From Kitasatospora viridis (GTDB lineage Bacteria > Actinomycetota > Actinomycetes > Streptomycetales > Streptomycetaceae): a stretch of 64,000 bases of DNA. Shown here piece after piece: positions 47,608 to 59,152 of this stretch (positions are counted from its first letter, which is position 1; every line of letters begins with the position of its first letter). A model generated the notes under the pieces. It worked only from the letters and a program-made list of their open reading frames with translations. It had not been told where the DNA came from and did not search any database. The stretch spans positions 5,605,001 to 5,669,000 of the forward strand of contig NZ_VIWT01000001.1 of NCBI RefSeq assembly GCF_007829815.1, written 5' to 3'. Position numbers and translations under genes: made by a program.

Positions 47608-49038
47608 GTGAGCGCGAAGCCCCAGATCCCCAATGTCCTGGCCGCCCGGTACGCCTCGGCGACCCTCGCCCAGCTGTGGTCCCCCGAGCACAAGGTGGTC
47701 CTCGAACGCCATCTGTGGCTCGCCGTCCTGAAGGCCCAGCAGGACCTCGGCATCGACGTCCCCGCGACCGCGGTGGCCGACTACGAGCGGGTCGTCGACC
47801 AGGTCGACCTGGCCTCGATCGCCGCCCGTGAGCGGGTCACCCGGCACGACGTGAAGGCCCGGATCGAGGAGTTCAGCGAGCTCGCCGGCCACGAGCAGAT
47901 CCACAAGGGGATGACCTCCCGGGACCTGACCGAGAACGTCGAGCAGCTGCAGGTCCGCCAGTCGCTGGAGCACGTGCGCGACCGCACGGTGGCCGTGCTG
48001 GTCCGCCTCGGCCGGCTCTCCGCCGAGCACGCCGAGCTGGTGATGGCCGGCCGCTCGCACAACGTCGCCGCCCAGGCCACCACCCTCGGCAAGCGGTTCG
48101 CCTCGATCGCCGACGAGCTGCTGGTCGCCTTCACGCGGCTGGAGGAGCTGATCGCCCGTTACCCGCTGCGCGGGATCAAGGGCCCGGTCGGCACCGCCCA
48201 GGACATGCTCGACCTGCTGGGCGGCGACGCCGCGAAGCTGTCCGAGCTGGAGCGTCGGGTGGCGGGCCACCTGGGCTTCGAGAACGTCTTCACCAGCGTC
48301 GGCCAGGTCTACCCGCGCTCGCTGGACTTCGAGGTGCTGACCGCCCTGGTCCAGCTGGCCGCCGCGCCGTCCAGCCTGGCCAAGACGATCCGCCTGATGG
48401 CCGGCCACGAGCTGGTGACCGAGGGCTTCAAGGAGGGCCAGGTCGGCTCCTCGGCGATGCCGCACAAGATGAACACCCGCTCCTGCGAGCGGGTCAACGG
48501 CCTCGCGGTGATCCTGCGCGGCTACGCCTCGATGACCGGCGAGCTGGCCGGCGACCAGTGGAACGAGGGCGACGTCTCCTGCTCGGTGGTCCGCCGGGTC
48601 GCGCTGCCGGACGCCTTCTTCGCCTTCGACGGCCTGCTGGAGACCTTCCTGACGGTGCTCGACGAGTTCGGCGCCTTCCCGGCCGTGATCGAGGCCGAGC
48701 TGGACCGCTACCTGCCGTTCCTGGCCACCACCAAGGTGCTGATGGGCGCGGTGCGGGCCGGGGTCGGCCGCGAGGCCGGCCACGAGGTGATCAAGGAGCA
48801 CGCGGTCGCCTCGGCGCTGGCCATGCGGGCCGGCGTCCGGGAGAACGAGCTGCTGGACCGCCTCGCCGCCGACGAGCGGATCCCGCTGGACCGGGCCGCG
48901 CTGGACGCCCTGCTGGCCGACCGGCTCTCCTTCACCGGCGCGGCCGGGGCCCAGGTGGCCGAGCTGGTCGAGCGGATCGGCGAGGTCGCCGCGCGCTACC
49001 CGGAGGCCGCCAAGTACGCGCCGGGCGACATCCTCTGA
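47608..49038 (+). CDS. purB: Adenylosuccinate lyase
   Basis: A 476-residue fumarase-superfamily enzyme acting twice in purine synthesis (SAICAR and adenylosuccinate cleavage). Signature GSSAMPHKMN (near residue 286), MTSRDLTEN and RSHNVAAQATT are present. A TAGGCT -10-like box (47593-47598) ends about ten bases before GTG 47608 and there is no ribosome site, so the message appears leaderless. Confidence 0.95.
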   Translation: MSAKPQIPNVLAARYASATLAQLWSPEHKVVLERHLWLAVLKAQQDLGIDVPATAVADYERVVDQVDLASIAARERVTRHDVKARIEEFSELAGHEQIHKGMTSRDLTENVEQLQVRQSLEHVRDRTVAVLVRLGRLSAEHAELVMAGRSHNVAAQATTLGKRFASIADELLVAFTRLEELIARYPLRGIKGPVGTAQDMLDLLGGDAAKLSELERRVAGHLGFENVFTSVGQVYPRSLDFEVLTALVQLAAAPSSLAKTIRLMAGHELVTEGFKEGQVGSSAMPHKMNTRSCERVNGLAVILRGYASMTGELAGDQWNEGDVSCSVVRRVALPDAFFAFDGLLETFLTVLDEFGAFPAVIEAELDRYLPFLATTKVLMGAVRAGVGREAGHEVIKEHAVASALAMRAGVRENELLDRLAADERIPLDRAALDALLADRLSFTGAAGAQVAELVERIGEVAARYPEAAKYAPGDIL

Positions 49039-49045
49039 CGGACCG

Positions 49046-50527
49046 TCAGTTCGCGGTGGACCCGGGGCACTCGTGCCCCGGGTCCACCGGCGGTGCCGTG
49101 GTCTGGCAGTACCAGGTGGCATCCGGCTCCGGCGCCGCCTCGGGGGCCTTGCCCGGCACCGTGGCCAGCGCCAGCAGCCCGGCCCCGGCCAGCACCCCGG
49201 CGCAGATCCACACCGCCGTCCGGAACGCCGAGTCCACCGCCGACGGCACCCGGTACTGGTCCCCGCTGAGCCCGGTGAGCAGCGGCAGCGCGGCCACCGC
49301 GATCAGGCCCGCGGCCCGGGCCGCCGCGTTGTTCACCCCGCTGGCGATGCCGGCCCGGCGCACCTCCACCGCCGCCAGCACCGTCGCGGTCAGCGGCGCC
49401 ACCAGCAGGGTCAGCCCGACTCCGAAGAGCACGGCGGCCGGCAGCACGTCGGCCCAGTAGGAGGCGTGCGATCCGATCCGCAGCATCAGCAGCACACCGG
49501 CGGCGGCGATCAGCGGGCCGAGGGTGAGCGGCAGCCGCGGACCGAGCCGGGTGGCCAGCCGACCCGCGCCGGCCGAGAAGAGCAGCATCAGCAGGGTCAC
49601 CGGCGCGAACGCCACTCCGGCGACCAGCGGGGAGAAGCCCGCCACCGTCTGCAGTTGGACCTGCAGGTAGAAGAAGATGCCGCCGAGCGCCCCGTAGATG
49701 CCGAGGGTGACCAGGTTGACCACGGTGAACAGCCGCGAGGAGAAGAGCCCCAGCGGCAGCATCGGCTCGGCGGCGCGCCGCTCCACCACCACGAAGGCCA
49801 CCGCGAGGAGCACCCCGGCCAGGGCCGAGACGGCCACCGCGGCGGAGAAGCCCTCGGCCGCATCGGTCAGCGCGTAGGTCACACCGCCCAGCGCGAGCGC
49901 GGCCAGCACCGCGCCGGGCACGTCGAACCGCCCGGTGGCCTCGTCGTCCCGGCTCTCCGGCACGTGGCGCACCGTCAGCAGGACGACCACCACGGCCAGC
50001 GGCAGGTTCAGCACGAAGATCCACCGCCAGCCGGGCCCGCTGACCAGCCAACCGCCCAGCAGCGGCCCGACGGCGGTGGCCACCCCGCCCAGGCCCGACC
50101 AGGCGCCGACGGCGGCCGAGCGGTCGTCCGGGTGGAAGGTGGCCTGGAGCAGTGCCAGCGACCCGGGGGTGAGCAGCGCCCCGCCGATGCCCTGCAGCGC
50201 CCGGGCGGCGATCAGCACGCCGACGGTCGGGGCGATCGCGCACAGCCCGGAGGCGGCCGCGAACCAGACCACGCCGATCAGGAAGACCCGCCGCCGCCCG
50301 TACCGGTCGCCCAGCGAGCCGCCGAGCAGGATCAGGCCGGCCAGGGTGAGCAGGTAGGCGTTGACCGTCCACTGCAGCGAGGCCAGCGAGGCGCCCAGTT
50401 CGGCGCCGATGTGGGGCAGCGCCACGTTCACCACGGTGCCGTCCAGCATCGCCATCCCGGACCCGAGGGCGGCGGCCAGCACCACCCACCGGCCCTGTGC
50501 GCTGTGCAGCCTGATCCCGTTCTCCAT
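49046..50527 (-). CDS. MFS drug exporter, DHA2 (EmrB/QacA) type
   Basis: A 493-residue transporter with 14 membrane segments. MLDGTVVNVALPHIG in helix 1, LGDRYGRRRV (motif A) and the helix-5 antiporter motif are visible. The last 20 residues (ending GHECPGSTAN with two Cys) are unusual and are encoded by the terminator hairpin. Convergent with purB. The substrate is unknown. Confidence 0.88.
   Translation of the reverse strand: MENGIRLHSAQGRWVVLAAALGSGMAMLDGTVVNVALPHIGAELGASLASLQWTVNAYLLTLAGLILLGGSLGDRYGRRRVFLIGVVWFAAASGLCAIAPTVGVLIAARALQGIGGALLTPGSLALLQATFHPDDRSAAVGAWSGLGGVATAVGPLLGGWLVSGPGWRWIFVLNLPLAVVVVLLTVRHVPESRDDEATGRFDVPGAVLAALALGGVTYALTDAAEGFSAAVAVSALAGVLLAVAFVVVERRAAEPMLPLGLFSSRLFTVVNLVTLGIYGALGGIFFYLQVQLQTVAGFSPLVAGVAFAPVTLLMLLFSAGAGRLATRLGPRLPLTLGPLIAAAGVLLMLRIGSHASYWADVLPAAVLFGVGLTLLVAPLTATVLAAVEVRRAGIASGVNNAAARAAGLIAVAALPLLTGLSGDQYRVPSAVDSAFRTAVWICAGVLAGAGLLALATVPGKAPEAAPEPDATWYCQTTAPPVDPGHECPGSTAN
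49054..49089. terminator. Hairpin inside the end of the exporter gene
   Basis: Perfect 17-bp stem (49054-49070 with 49073-49089), practically with a 4- to 6-base loop. It lies 16 bases past the purB stop and within the last codons of the convergent exporter gene. Confidence 0.85.
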
Positions 50528-50679
50528 GCCTGCATCCTGCGCGATGCGGGCCGGTCACGGGAGTCCCCCGCGCCGCACGCGTGCCGGAAAACCGGGCGGC
50601 GGCGCTCCGGTGGCGGTCCGTCAACTGCCGGGCGAGGGTGGGACACGGACCACGTCCCCCCGCAGTCAGGTGATGCCCC

Positions 50680-53168
<2,489 letters not shown>

Positions 53169-53172
<4 letters not shown>

Positions 53173-53624
53173 CCCGGCGGATCGTGGTCGGCGTGGACGG
53201 CTCGCCGGCGGCCGCCGCCGCGCTGCGCTGGGCCGCCCGGCAGGCCGCGATGACCGGGGCGGACGTGCTGGAGGCCGTCAGCGCCTGGGAGATCCCCAGC
53301 TACTACGCGCTGGCCGGCACCGTGCCGCCCGCCACCGACGAGGCCAACCCGCAGATGCTCTGCGCCCGGGCGCTGCGGGACGCGGTGTCCGCCAACCTCG
53401 GGGACAAGCCCGACGTCCCGGTCAGCGAACTGGTGCTGCCGGGCCCCGCGGCCACCGCGCTGCTCCGGCAGGCCGAGGGCGCCGAACTGCTGGTGGTCGG
53501 CAGCCGGGGCCTGGGCGGCTTCACCGGCGTGCTGCTCGGCTCGATCAGCCGGCACGTGGTCGAGCACGCCCCCTGCCCGGTCACCGTGGTGCGGGCCGAG
53601 TGGGCCGACGGCCGGACCGGCTGA
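53169..53624 (+). CDS. Universal stress protein (UspA family)
   Basis: A 151-residue Usp with IVVGVDGSPAAAAAL at the start and the ATP-binding VVGSRGLGGFTGVLLGS. The G-x2-G-x9-G-(S/T) pattern is complete, so ATP binding is expected. It starts with GTG inside the stop of the Clp gene and ends 12 bases before the phosphatase gene, forming one operon. Confidence 0.9.
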
Positions 53625-53636
53625 GCGGCCGTCAGG

Positions 53637-55289
53637 ATGACGGTTCACCAGGGCGACCCGGCCCCGGCCGACCCGCCGGGCCTGGACCGGCTGGAGGCGA
53701 TCACCCTCAACCGGATCGGCTGCTTCGAGTGGGACCCGACCACCGGCCGGTACACCCTCGACGCCACCGGCCTGGCCGTCTTCGACCTGCGGCCCGAGGA
53801 GTACGACGGTATGGCGGCCGGCCTGCACCTGCGGATGCCGGTCGAGGAGGTGATCCGGCTGCACCGGATGGTCGACGACATCAAGTCCGGCCGCAGCGAC
53901 TCCTACAGCAGCTACTTCCGGATCCGGCTGCGCGACGGCGCCACCCGCTGGACCCACACCCAGGGCCAGGCGATCCGCGAGCCGGACGGCGCCGGCCTGC
54001 GGGTCGTCGGGGTGGTCCGCGACGCCACCCTGGAACTCGCCCACTCCTCGATGCGGCTGCTGGCCGAGGACGACCGCCAGCGCCAGGAGCACCGGCTGCG
54101 CGAGGTGGCCGCCGCGCTCGGCGAGGCGCTCACCGTGGACGACGTGGTCGCGGTGCTGACGGACGACCAGAGCCGGCGCCGGCTCGGCGCCCAGGGCATC
54201 ACCATCGGCGTGGTGGACCAGGGGCGGCTCAAGCTGGTCGGCGCGGTCGGCCCGCTGCCCGTGCGGGTCGGCCGCCGCACCCGGCTCAGCGAGCACTGGC
54301 CGCTGACCGACGCGGTGCGCTCCGGCGAGCCGGGCTTCTTCACCTCCCGGGAGGCCTTCCTGCGCAGCTACCCGGCGACGGCCGAGCAACTGTCGGACGA
54401 CCGGGCCACCGCCGCCGCCTTCCTCCCGCTGATCGCCCAGGGCCGGCCGATCGGCGCGCTCGCCCTGGTCTACGAGGGCAAGCGCAGCTTCACCTCCGAG
54501 GACCGCACCCTGCTCACCACGCTGACCAGCGCGATCGCGCAGTCGCTGCAGCGGGCGATGCTGGTGGACCAGTCCCGGGAGATCGCCGCCGGGCTGCAGA
54601 ACGCGATGCTGCCAGGCAGGCTGCCGCGGCTGCGTGGCGGCAGCCTGGCCGTGCGGTACCGGACCGCACGGGTCGGCACCTGGATCGGCGGGGACTGGTA
54701 CGACGCGGTCGCGCTCGCCGAGGACGCGGTCGGGGTGGCGATCGGCGACGTGCAGGGCCACGACACCGAGGCGGCCGCCATCATGGGACAGCTGCGGATC
54801 GCGATGACCGCCTACGCGGCCGAGGGCCACAGCGCCGCCGCCGTGCTGGCCCGGGCCTCCGCCTTCCTCGCCGACCTGCCCGCCGACCGGTTCGCCACCT
54901 GCCTGTACGCGCAGGTGGCGCTCGGCACCGGGGAGGCCTGGCTGGCCAACGCCGGCCACCTGCCGCCGCTGGTCCGCCGGGCCGACGGCACGGTGCTGCG
55001 GCTCGACCTGCCGACCGGGCTGCCGCTCGGACTGCCCGACGCCTGGGGCGCCGGCGGCTACCCCGCCACCTCCTTCCGGCTCGCCCCCGGCGACACCCTG
55101 CTGCTCTACACCGACGGCCTGGTCGAACGCCCCGGCGAGGACCTCGAACTCGGCCTCGCCCGCCTCTGCGCCACCCTCGCGGCCGGCCCCACCCCCCTCC
55201 CCGCCCTCGCCGACCACGTCCGCGACACCCTCACCGACCGCCTGGAGGCCGAGGACGACGCCGCGCTGTTGCTGCTGCGCCGCGACTGA
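53637..55289 (+). CDS. PAS-GAF-PP2C (SpoIIE-type) serine phosphatase
   Basis: A 550-residue sensor phosphatase. PAS domain (about 20-130), GAF domain (about 165-310) and SpoIIE/RsbU phosphatase domain (about 325-550) with GGDWYDAV, IGDVQGHD, ANAGHLPPL and LLLYTDGLVE. It should remove phosphate from an anti-anti-sigma factor and so control a stress sigma factor. There is no kinase domain. It belongs to the Clp-Usp stress operon. Confidence 0.9.
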   Translation: MTVHQGDPAPADPPGLDRLEAITLNRIGCFEWDPTTGRYTLDATGLAVFDLRPEEYDGMAAGLHLRMPVEEVIRLHRMVDDIKSGRSDSYSSYFRIRLRDGATRWTHTQGQAIREPDGAGLRVVGVVRDATLELAHSSMRLLAEDDRQRQEHRLREVAAALGEALTVDDVVAVLTDDQSRRRLGAQGITIGVVDQGRLKLVGAVGPLPVRVGRRTRLSEHWPLTDAVRSGEPGFFTSREAFLRSYPATAEQLSDDRATAAAFLPLIAQGRPIGALALVYEGKRSFTSEDRTLLTTLTSAIAQSLQRAMLVDQSREIAAGLQNAMLPGRLPRLRGGSLAVRYRTARVGTWIGGDWYDAVALAEDAVGVAIGDVQGHDTEAAAIMGQLRIAMTAYAAEGHSAAAVLARASAFLADLPADRFATCLYAQVALGTGEAWLANAGHLPPLVRRADGTVLRLDLPTGLPLGLPDAWGAGGYPATSFRLAPGDTLLLYTDGLVERPGEDLELGLARLCATLAAGPTPLPALADHVRDTLTDRLEAEDDAALLLLRRD

Positions 55290-55429
55290 CCACCCCGGGG
55301 GTGTTCAGGAGTCGTCAAAGCAGCCCTCGTCCGCGTAGCGCGCGCGTCAAGACGCGCCGCACGGGCGGCCGGGCGGGGTTCGAATGGGAGGTGCCCCGAT
55401 GCGGTGGGGCGGATCAGGAGGCGGGAGCC

Positions 55430-55903
55430 ATGACTGCTGGAGTACGGGTGGTCGTCGGGGTCGGCAGCTCGCTGAGCGCGCTGGCGGCCGTGCACCGGGC
55501 CGTGCGGGAGGCCCGGATGCGGCACGCGGTGCTGGTGCCCGTGGTCGCCTGGCAACCGGGGGACGAGCCGCTGCGTCCGCTCTCCGAACTGGCGCACGCG
55601 GCCCGGCAGCGCCTGGACACCGCCTTCGAGCAGGCCTTCGGCGGCTGGCCGGACGACCTGCTCCTGCACCCCGAGGTGGTGCGCGCCGATCCCGGGCAGG
55701 CCCTGGTGGCCGCCGCCGACCGCCCGTCCGACCTGCTGGTGGTGGGTGCCGGCCGGCCCGGACGGGCCGCCTCGGTGGCCCGGTACTGCCGGGCCCGGGC
55801 GGGCTGCCCGGTGCTGGTGGTGCCGGCCGGCGACCTGCTGGACGAGCCGGACTCCGGGATCGCCCCCGCGCACTGCCGGATGGGGCTGGCCTACCAGGAC
55901 TGA
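55430..55903 (+). CDS. Universal stress protein-like protein
   Basis: A 157-residue Usp-fold protein: VRVVVGVGSSLSALAAVHRAVREA and DLLVVGAGRPGRAASVARYCRA. The ATP-binding G-x2-G-x9-G-(S/T) signature is degraded here, so ATP binding is doubtful. GGAGGCGGG precedes the ATG. It follows the phosphatase after 140 bases, in the same stress group. Confidence 0.8.
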   Translation: MTAGVRVVVGVGSSLSALAAVHRAVREARMRHAVLVPVVAWQPGDEPLRPLSELAHAARQRLDTAFEQAFGGWPDDLLLHPEVVRADPGQALVAAADRPSDLLVVGAGRPGRAASVARYCRARAGCPVLVVPAGDLLDEPDSGIAPAHCRMGLAYQD

Positions 55904-55923
55904 GGAACTCCCCTGACCCGTCG

Positions 55924-56910
55924 TCAGGCGCTCACGCAGTGCGTGCCGGCGCCGGTCGGGCAGGGGAACTCGGAGACCGTCCTGGCGAAGGCGGCGCCGC
56001 TGTCCGCCAGCGACTGCGGGATCTTGAACTGCCACACCGAGTTCTCCGCGATGGCGGCCAGGGCGGCGGCGTCCAGCGGCGGCTTGTCGCGGGTGACGGT
56101 GATGTTCGAGCCCGGGTGGGTGGGCTGGAGTGGGCCGAGGGTCCCGTTGCCCACCTGGATCTGGACGTAGTCGCCGTTCGGCCGGGTCAGCCTGACGCTG
56201 TTGTCGTAGTAGCCGACCGCGTCCACGCCGTGGGTGATGCTGAGCACCTTGCTCCCGTCGGGCAGCTGGGTCAGCCGGCAGGCGGCGGGCTCGTAGCCCG
56301 GCTTGCGCGGCCCCTCGTCGGTGGCGGAGAAGTTGGTGCAGTCGGTGACCGCGCCGATCATTCCGCTCGTGGGGGTCGGCTGCATGGTCAGCGAGACGGT
56401 GGAGGCCCCGGCGCCGTCGTCGTACTCCACCTGGAGCTCGCTGTAGTGGTCGCCGGACCGGGTCATCACCGGATCCAGGTCGGCCAGCTTGGCGCCCGGG
56501 GGCAGCAGGTCGGAGAGGATCTTCAGGGTGGCCTGCCAGGTCAGGTCGGCGGTCGGCGACGCGGCACCGGCCGTCGGTGCGGTGCCTGCCGAGCCGGCGG
56601 CACCCACCAGGCCGGTGGCGGTCGTGGGCGCGGCGGTCGGGCTGGAGACCGCGCCCACCGAGGCGCGCGGGCTGGACGCCGCGGCGGCCTGCACGCCCGT
56701 GCCGCTGCCCGAGCCGTGGCCGACCAGCGTGCCGACGGCGACCAGCGCGGCCACCGTCGTCGCGGCCCCGGCCGCCTGCAGGGTGCGGCGCACCCGGATC
56801 CGGCGGCGGCCGGACCGGCCGGCCTCGGTGAGCATGGCCGGCACCGGCGGCTGCAGGTCTTCGACGCTCTCCTGGAGCATCCTGGTCAGGTCGTCCTCGT
56901 CAAGGCTCAT
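55924..56910 (-). CDS. Membrane-anchored protein next to an ECF sigma factor
   Basis: A 328-residue protein: a cytoplasmic N-terminus (1-42), one membrane segment (about 46-65), a long Ala/Ser/Thr/Pro linker and an extracytoplasmic domain with four or five Cys. Gene order (sigma factor then this gene, 27 bases apart) suggests a sensor or anti-sigma-like partner, but no ZAS zinc motif is present. The outer domain is not recognised. Confidence 0.65.
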   Translation of the reverse strand: MSLDEDDLTRMLQESVEDLQPPVPAMLTEAGRSGRRRIRVRRTLQAAGAATTVAALVAVGTLVGHGSGSGTGVQAAAASSPRASVGAVSSPTAAPTTATGLVGAAGSAGTAPTAGAASPTADLTWQATLKILSDLLPPGAKLADLDPVMTRSGDHYSELQVEYDDGAGASTVSLTMQPTPTSGMIGAVTDCTNFSATDEGPRKPGYEPAACRLTQLPDGSKVLSITHGVDAVGYYDNSVRLTRPNGDYVQIQVGNGTLGPLQPTHPGSNITVTRDKPPLDAAALAAIAENSVWQFKIPQSLADSGAAFARTVSEFPCPTGAGTHCVSA

Positions 56911-56937
56911 GGTGGGACCCCTCGTGGTCTCGTCGGC

Positions 56938-57450
56938 TCAGTCGCGGAACAGCAGTTCGCGGTCGTCGCCCAGCAGCTCGCGCAACCGGGCCAGGGACCG
57001 CGTGTTCAGACTCTTGACGGCGCTCGGAGTGGTGTTCAGCATCTCGGCCACGGCGTCGACGCTGTAGTCCTCCAGGTACCGCAGCACCACGGCCGCCCGG
57101 TTGCGCGGCGGCAGTTGACGCAGCGCCTGGAGCAGCGTCAGCCGCAGCTCCGCCGCGGCGCCGTCACCGGCCTGCGCCGTCTCCGGCAGCTCACCGACTG
57201 TCAGCTCGCCGGAGCGGCGCAGCCGACGGTGCGACAGGTAGCAGTTGAGCAGCACCTTGCGGGCGTAGGCGTCCAGCCCGGCGGCCGGGACCTGGCGCTG
57301 CAGCCGCCCCCAGGAGGCGTAGAGCCTGCCGAGGGCGGTCTGCACGAGATCCTGCGCCTGGTGCCAGTCCCCGCACATCAGGTACCCGACCTGGAAGAGC
57401 CTGCGAGCCCGTGAGGAGGCGAACTCCTCGAAGCTGTGCACCTCTTGCAT
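56938..57450 (-). CDS. ECF sigma factor, SigE-family type
   Basis: A 170-residue sigma-70 factor. Region 2 is near 10-55 (FASSRARRLFQVGYLMCGDWHQAQDLVQTAL) and region 4 near 105-160 (LPPRNRAAVVLRYLEDYSVDAVAEML, TPSAVKSLNTRSLARLR). It is the short actinobacterial SigE-family kind. The ATG at 57450 fits region 2 best. It shares an operon with the membrane protein downstream. Confidence 0.87.
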   Translation of the reverse strand: MQEVHSFEEFASSRARRLFQVGYLMCGDWHQAQDLVQTALGRLYASWGRLQRQVPAAGLDAYARKVLLNCYLSHRRLRRSGELTVGELPETAQAGDGAAAELRLTLLQALRQLPPRNRAAVVLRYLEDYSVDAVAEMLNTTPSAVKSLNTRSLARLRELLGDDRELLFRD

Positions 57451-57553
57451 CTGGGATCCCCCGTGGTTGTGCGCTGCGGTCGGCCGTCGCCATAGAAGAC
57501 GCCGCGCCAGGCGCAGGGGTATCACGCGGATTCGCGGGCCCGGGCCCACCGCC

Positions 57554-59056
57554 TCACCCGGTCGGCGCCGAGTGGCCGGCGGCCCGGCGCGGCAGCGCGG
57601 ACATCAGGGCCAGCACCACCGCCAGTCCCACCGCGAGCCAGCCCAGCGCGTGCCCGAAGGCGTGCCCGAAGACCAGGCCCGGCGCGGTGCCCGGCCGGGC
57701 CGCGTCGACGACCGGGAAGAACACCACCGAGACCAGCCCGAGCCCGAGCGCGTTGCCCAGCTGCTGGGTGGTGTTCACCAGCCCGGAGGCCGAGCCGGCG
57801 TGCTCCTTGGGCACTTCGGCCAGCACCGCGTCGGTCAGCGGCGCCACGATCAGCCCCATGCCGAGCCCGAGCACCACCAGCGGCAGGGCCATCTGCCAGG
57901 GCTGGATCCCGCTGCCGTACCGGTGCTCCTCCCAGACGTAGAGCAGCATGCCGGCGACCATCACCAGCGCGCCCGCCTGCAGCACCTTGCGGCCGAACCG
58001 CGGCACCAGCTTCTGCACCGAGAGCCCGGCCGCGATCGAGACCGCGATCGAGAACGGCACCCCGGTGAGCCCGGCCCGCAGCGGGCTCCAGCCCAGCCCG
58101 AGCTGCATGTAGAGGGTCCAGATCAGGAAGAAGATGCCCAGCACCACGCCGAAGACCAGCTGCACCGCGAGCCCGGCGGCGAAGCTGCGGACCCGGAACA
58201 GCGCGAGCTCCACCAGCGGCGACCCGTCGCGCCGGGCCTTGGCCTTCTCCCAGCGGACGAAGCCCGCCAGCACCGGCACGCTCAGGCCCATCGAGACGAA
58301 GCCCCAGACCGGCCAGTGCGCCTCGCGCCCCTGGGTGAGCGGGTAGAGCAGCATCAGCAGGCCGAGCGCGCCGAGCCCCATGCCGACCAGGTCGAGCCGC
58401 AGGCTGCGGGCGGCCCGGGACTCGTCGATGAACCGCCGGCCGAGCAGCAGCCCGGCGATGCCCACCGGCAGGTTGATCAGGAAGATCGGGCGCCATTCGA
58501 GCCCGCCCGGGTTCCACTCGGTGAGCAGCGCGCCGAGCAGCGGCCCGCTCACCGCGCCGAGGCCGACCATCGCGCCGAACATGCCGAACACCTTGCCGCG
58601 CTCGTGCGCCGGGAAGGAGGCGTGGATGATCGCCAGCACCTGGGGCACCATCAGCGCCGCGGTGGCGCCCTGCAGCACCCGGGTGGCGACCAGCATGGCC
58701 GGGTCGGTGGCCAGTCCGCACAGCGCCGAGGCGAGGGTGAAGCCGGTCATGCCGATCAGGAAGATCCGCTTGCGGCCGTGGATGTCGCCGAGCCGCCCGC
58801 CGGTGATCAGCCCGATCGCGAAGGCCAGCGCGTAGCCCCCGGTGACCCACTGCACGGCGCTGAACGAGGCGCCCAGGCCGTGCTGGATGCTCGGCACGGC
58901 GATGTTGACGATGGTGACGTCCACCAGGTCCATGAAGGAGGCCATCATCACGATCGCCAGCGCGATCCAGCGCCGCCGGTCGGCGGGTGACGGCGCGTCG
59001 GCCCCCCGCGGTATCGCCCGGTCGCGCGGCGGTGTGTCGGCAGGTGCGGTGGTCAT
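57554..59056 (-). CDS. MFS drug exporter, DHA2 (EmrB/QacA) type
   Basis: A 500-residue transporter with 14 membrane segments. FMDLVDVTIVNIAVPSI in helix 1, GRLGDIHGRKRIF (motif A) and the helix-5 antiporter motif are present. It is divergent from the WYL-type regulator at 59153 with an operator-like repeat between, so that regulator probably controls it. The substrate is unknown. Confidence 0.88.
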   Translation of the reverse strand: MTTAPADTPPRDRAIPRGADAPSPADRRRWIALAIVMMASFMDLVDVTIVNIAVPSIQHGLGASFSAVQWVTGGYALAFAIGLITGGRLGDIHGRKRIFLIGMTGFTLASALCGLATDPAMLVATRVLQGATAALMVPQVLAIIHASFPAHERGKVFGMFGAMVGLGAVSGPLLGALLTEWNPGGLEWRPIFLINLPVGIAGLLLGRRFIDESRAARSLRLDLVGMGLGALGLLMLLYPLTQGREAHWPVWGFVSMGLSVPVLAGFVRWEKAKARRDGSPLVELALFRVRSFAAGLAVQLVFGVVLGIFFLIWTLYMQLGLGWSPLRAGLTGVPFSIAVSIAAGLSVQKLVPRFGRKVLQAGALVMVAGMLLYVWEEHRYGSGIQPWQMALPLVVLGLGMGLIVAPLTDAVLAEVPKEHAGSASGLVNTTQQLGNALGLGLVSVVFFPVVDAARPGTAPGLVFGHAFGHALGWLAVGLAVVLALMSALPRRAAGHSAPTG

Positions 59057-59113
59057 CGTCAGCCCCTCGGCTCGGTCCGTCGTTGTCGTCGAGGACGAAG
59101 CTATCCGGCCATG

Positions 59114-59130
59114 AGGACAGATCCTGTCCT
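59114..59130. promoter_or_regulatory. Operator in the exporter/WYL regulator gap
   Basis: Perfect inverted repeat AGGACAG-ATC-CTGTCCT, 22 bases before the regulator start and in the divergent promoter region. Likely the binding site of the WYL regulator. Confidence 0.65.
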
Positions 59131-59152
59131 AGTTGTCCGCGATCCTGGAGGC

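Noticed and set aside
53600..55429. A single long frame joining the phosphatase region to the downstream Usp gene
   Set aside because: Its first 1.8 kb is in the wrong frame for the PAS-GAF-PP2C protein; only the part from 55430 has Usp features.
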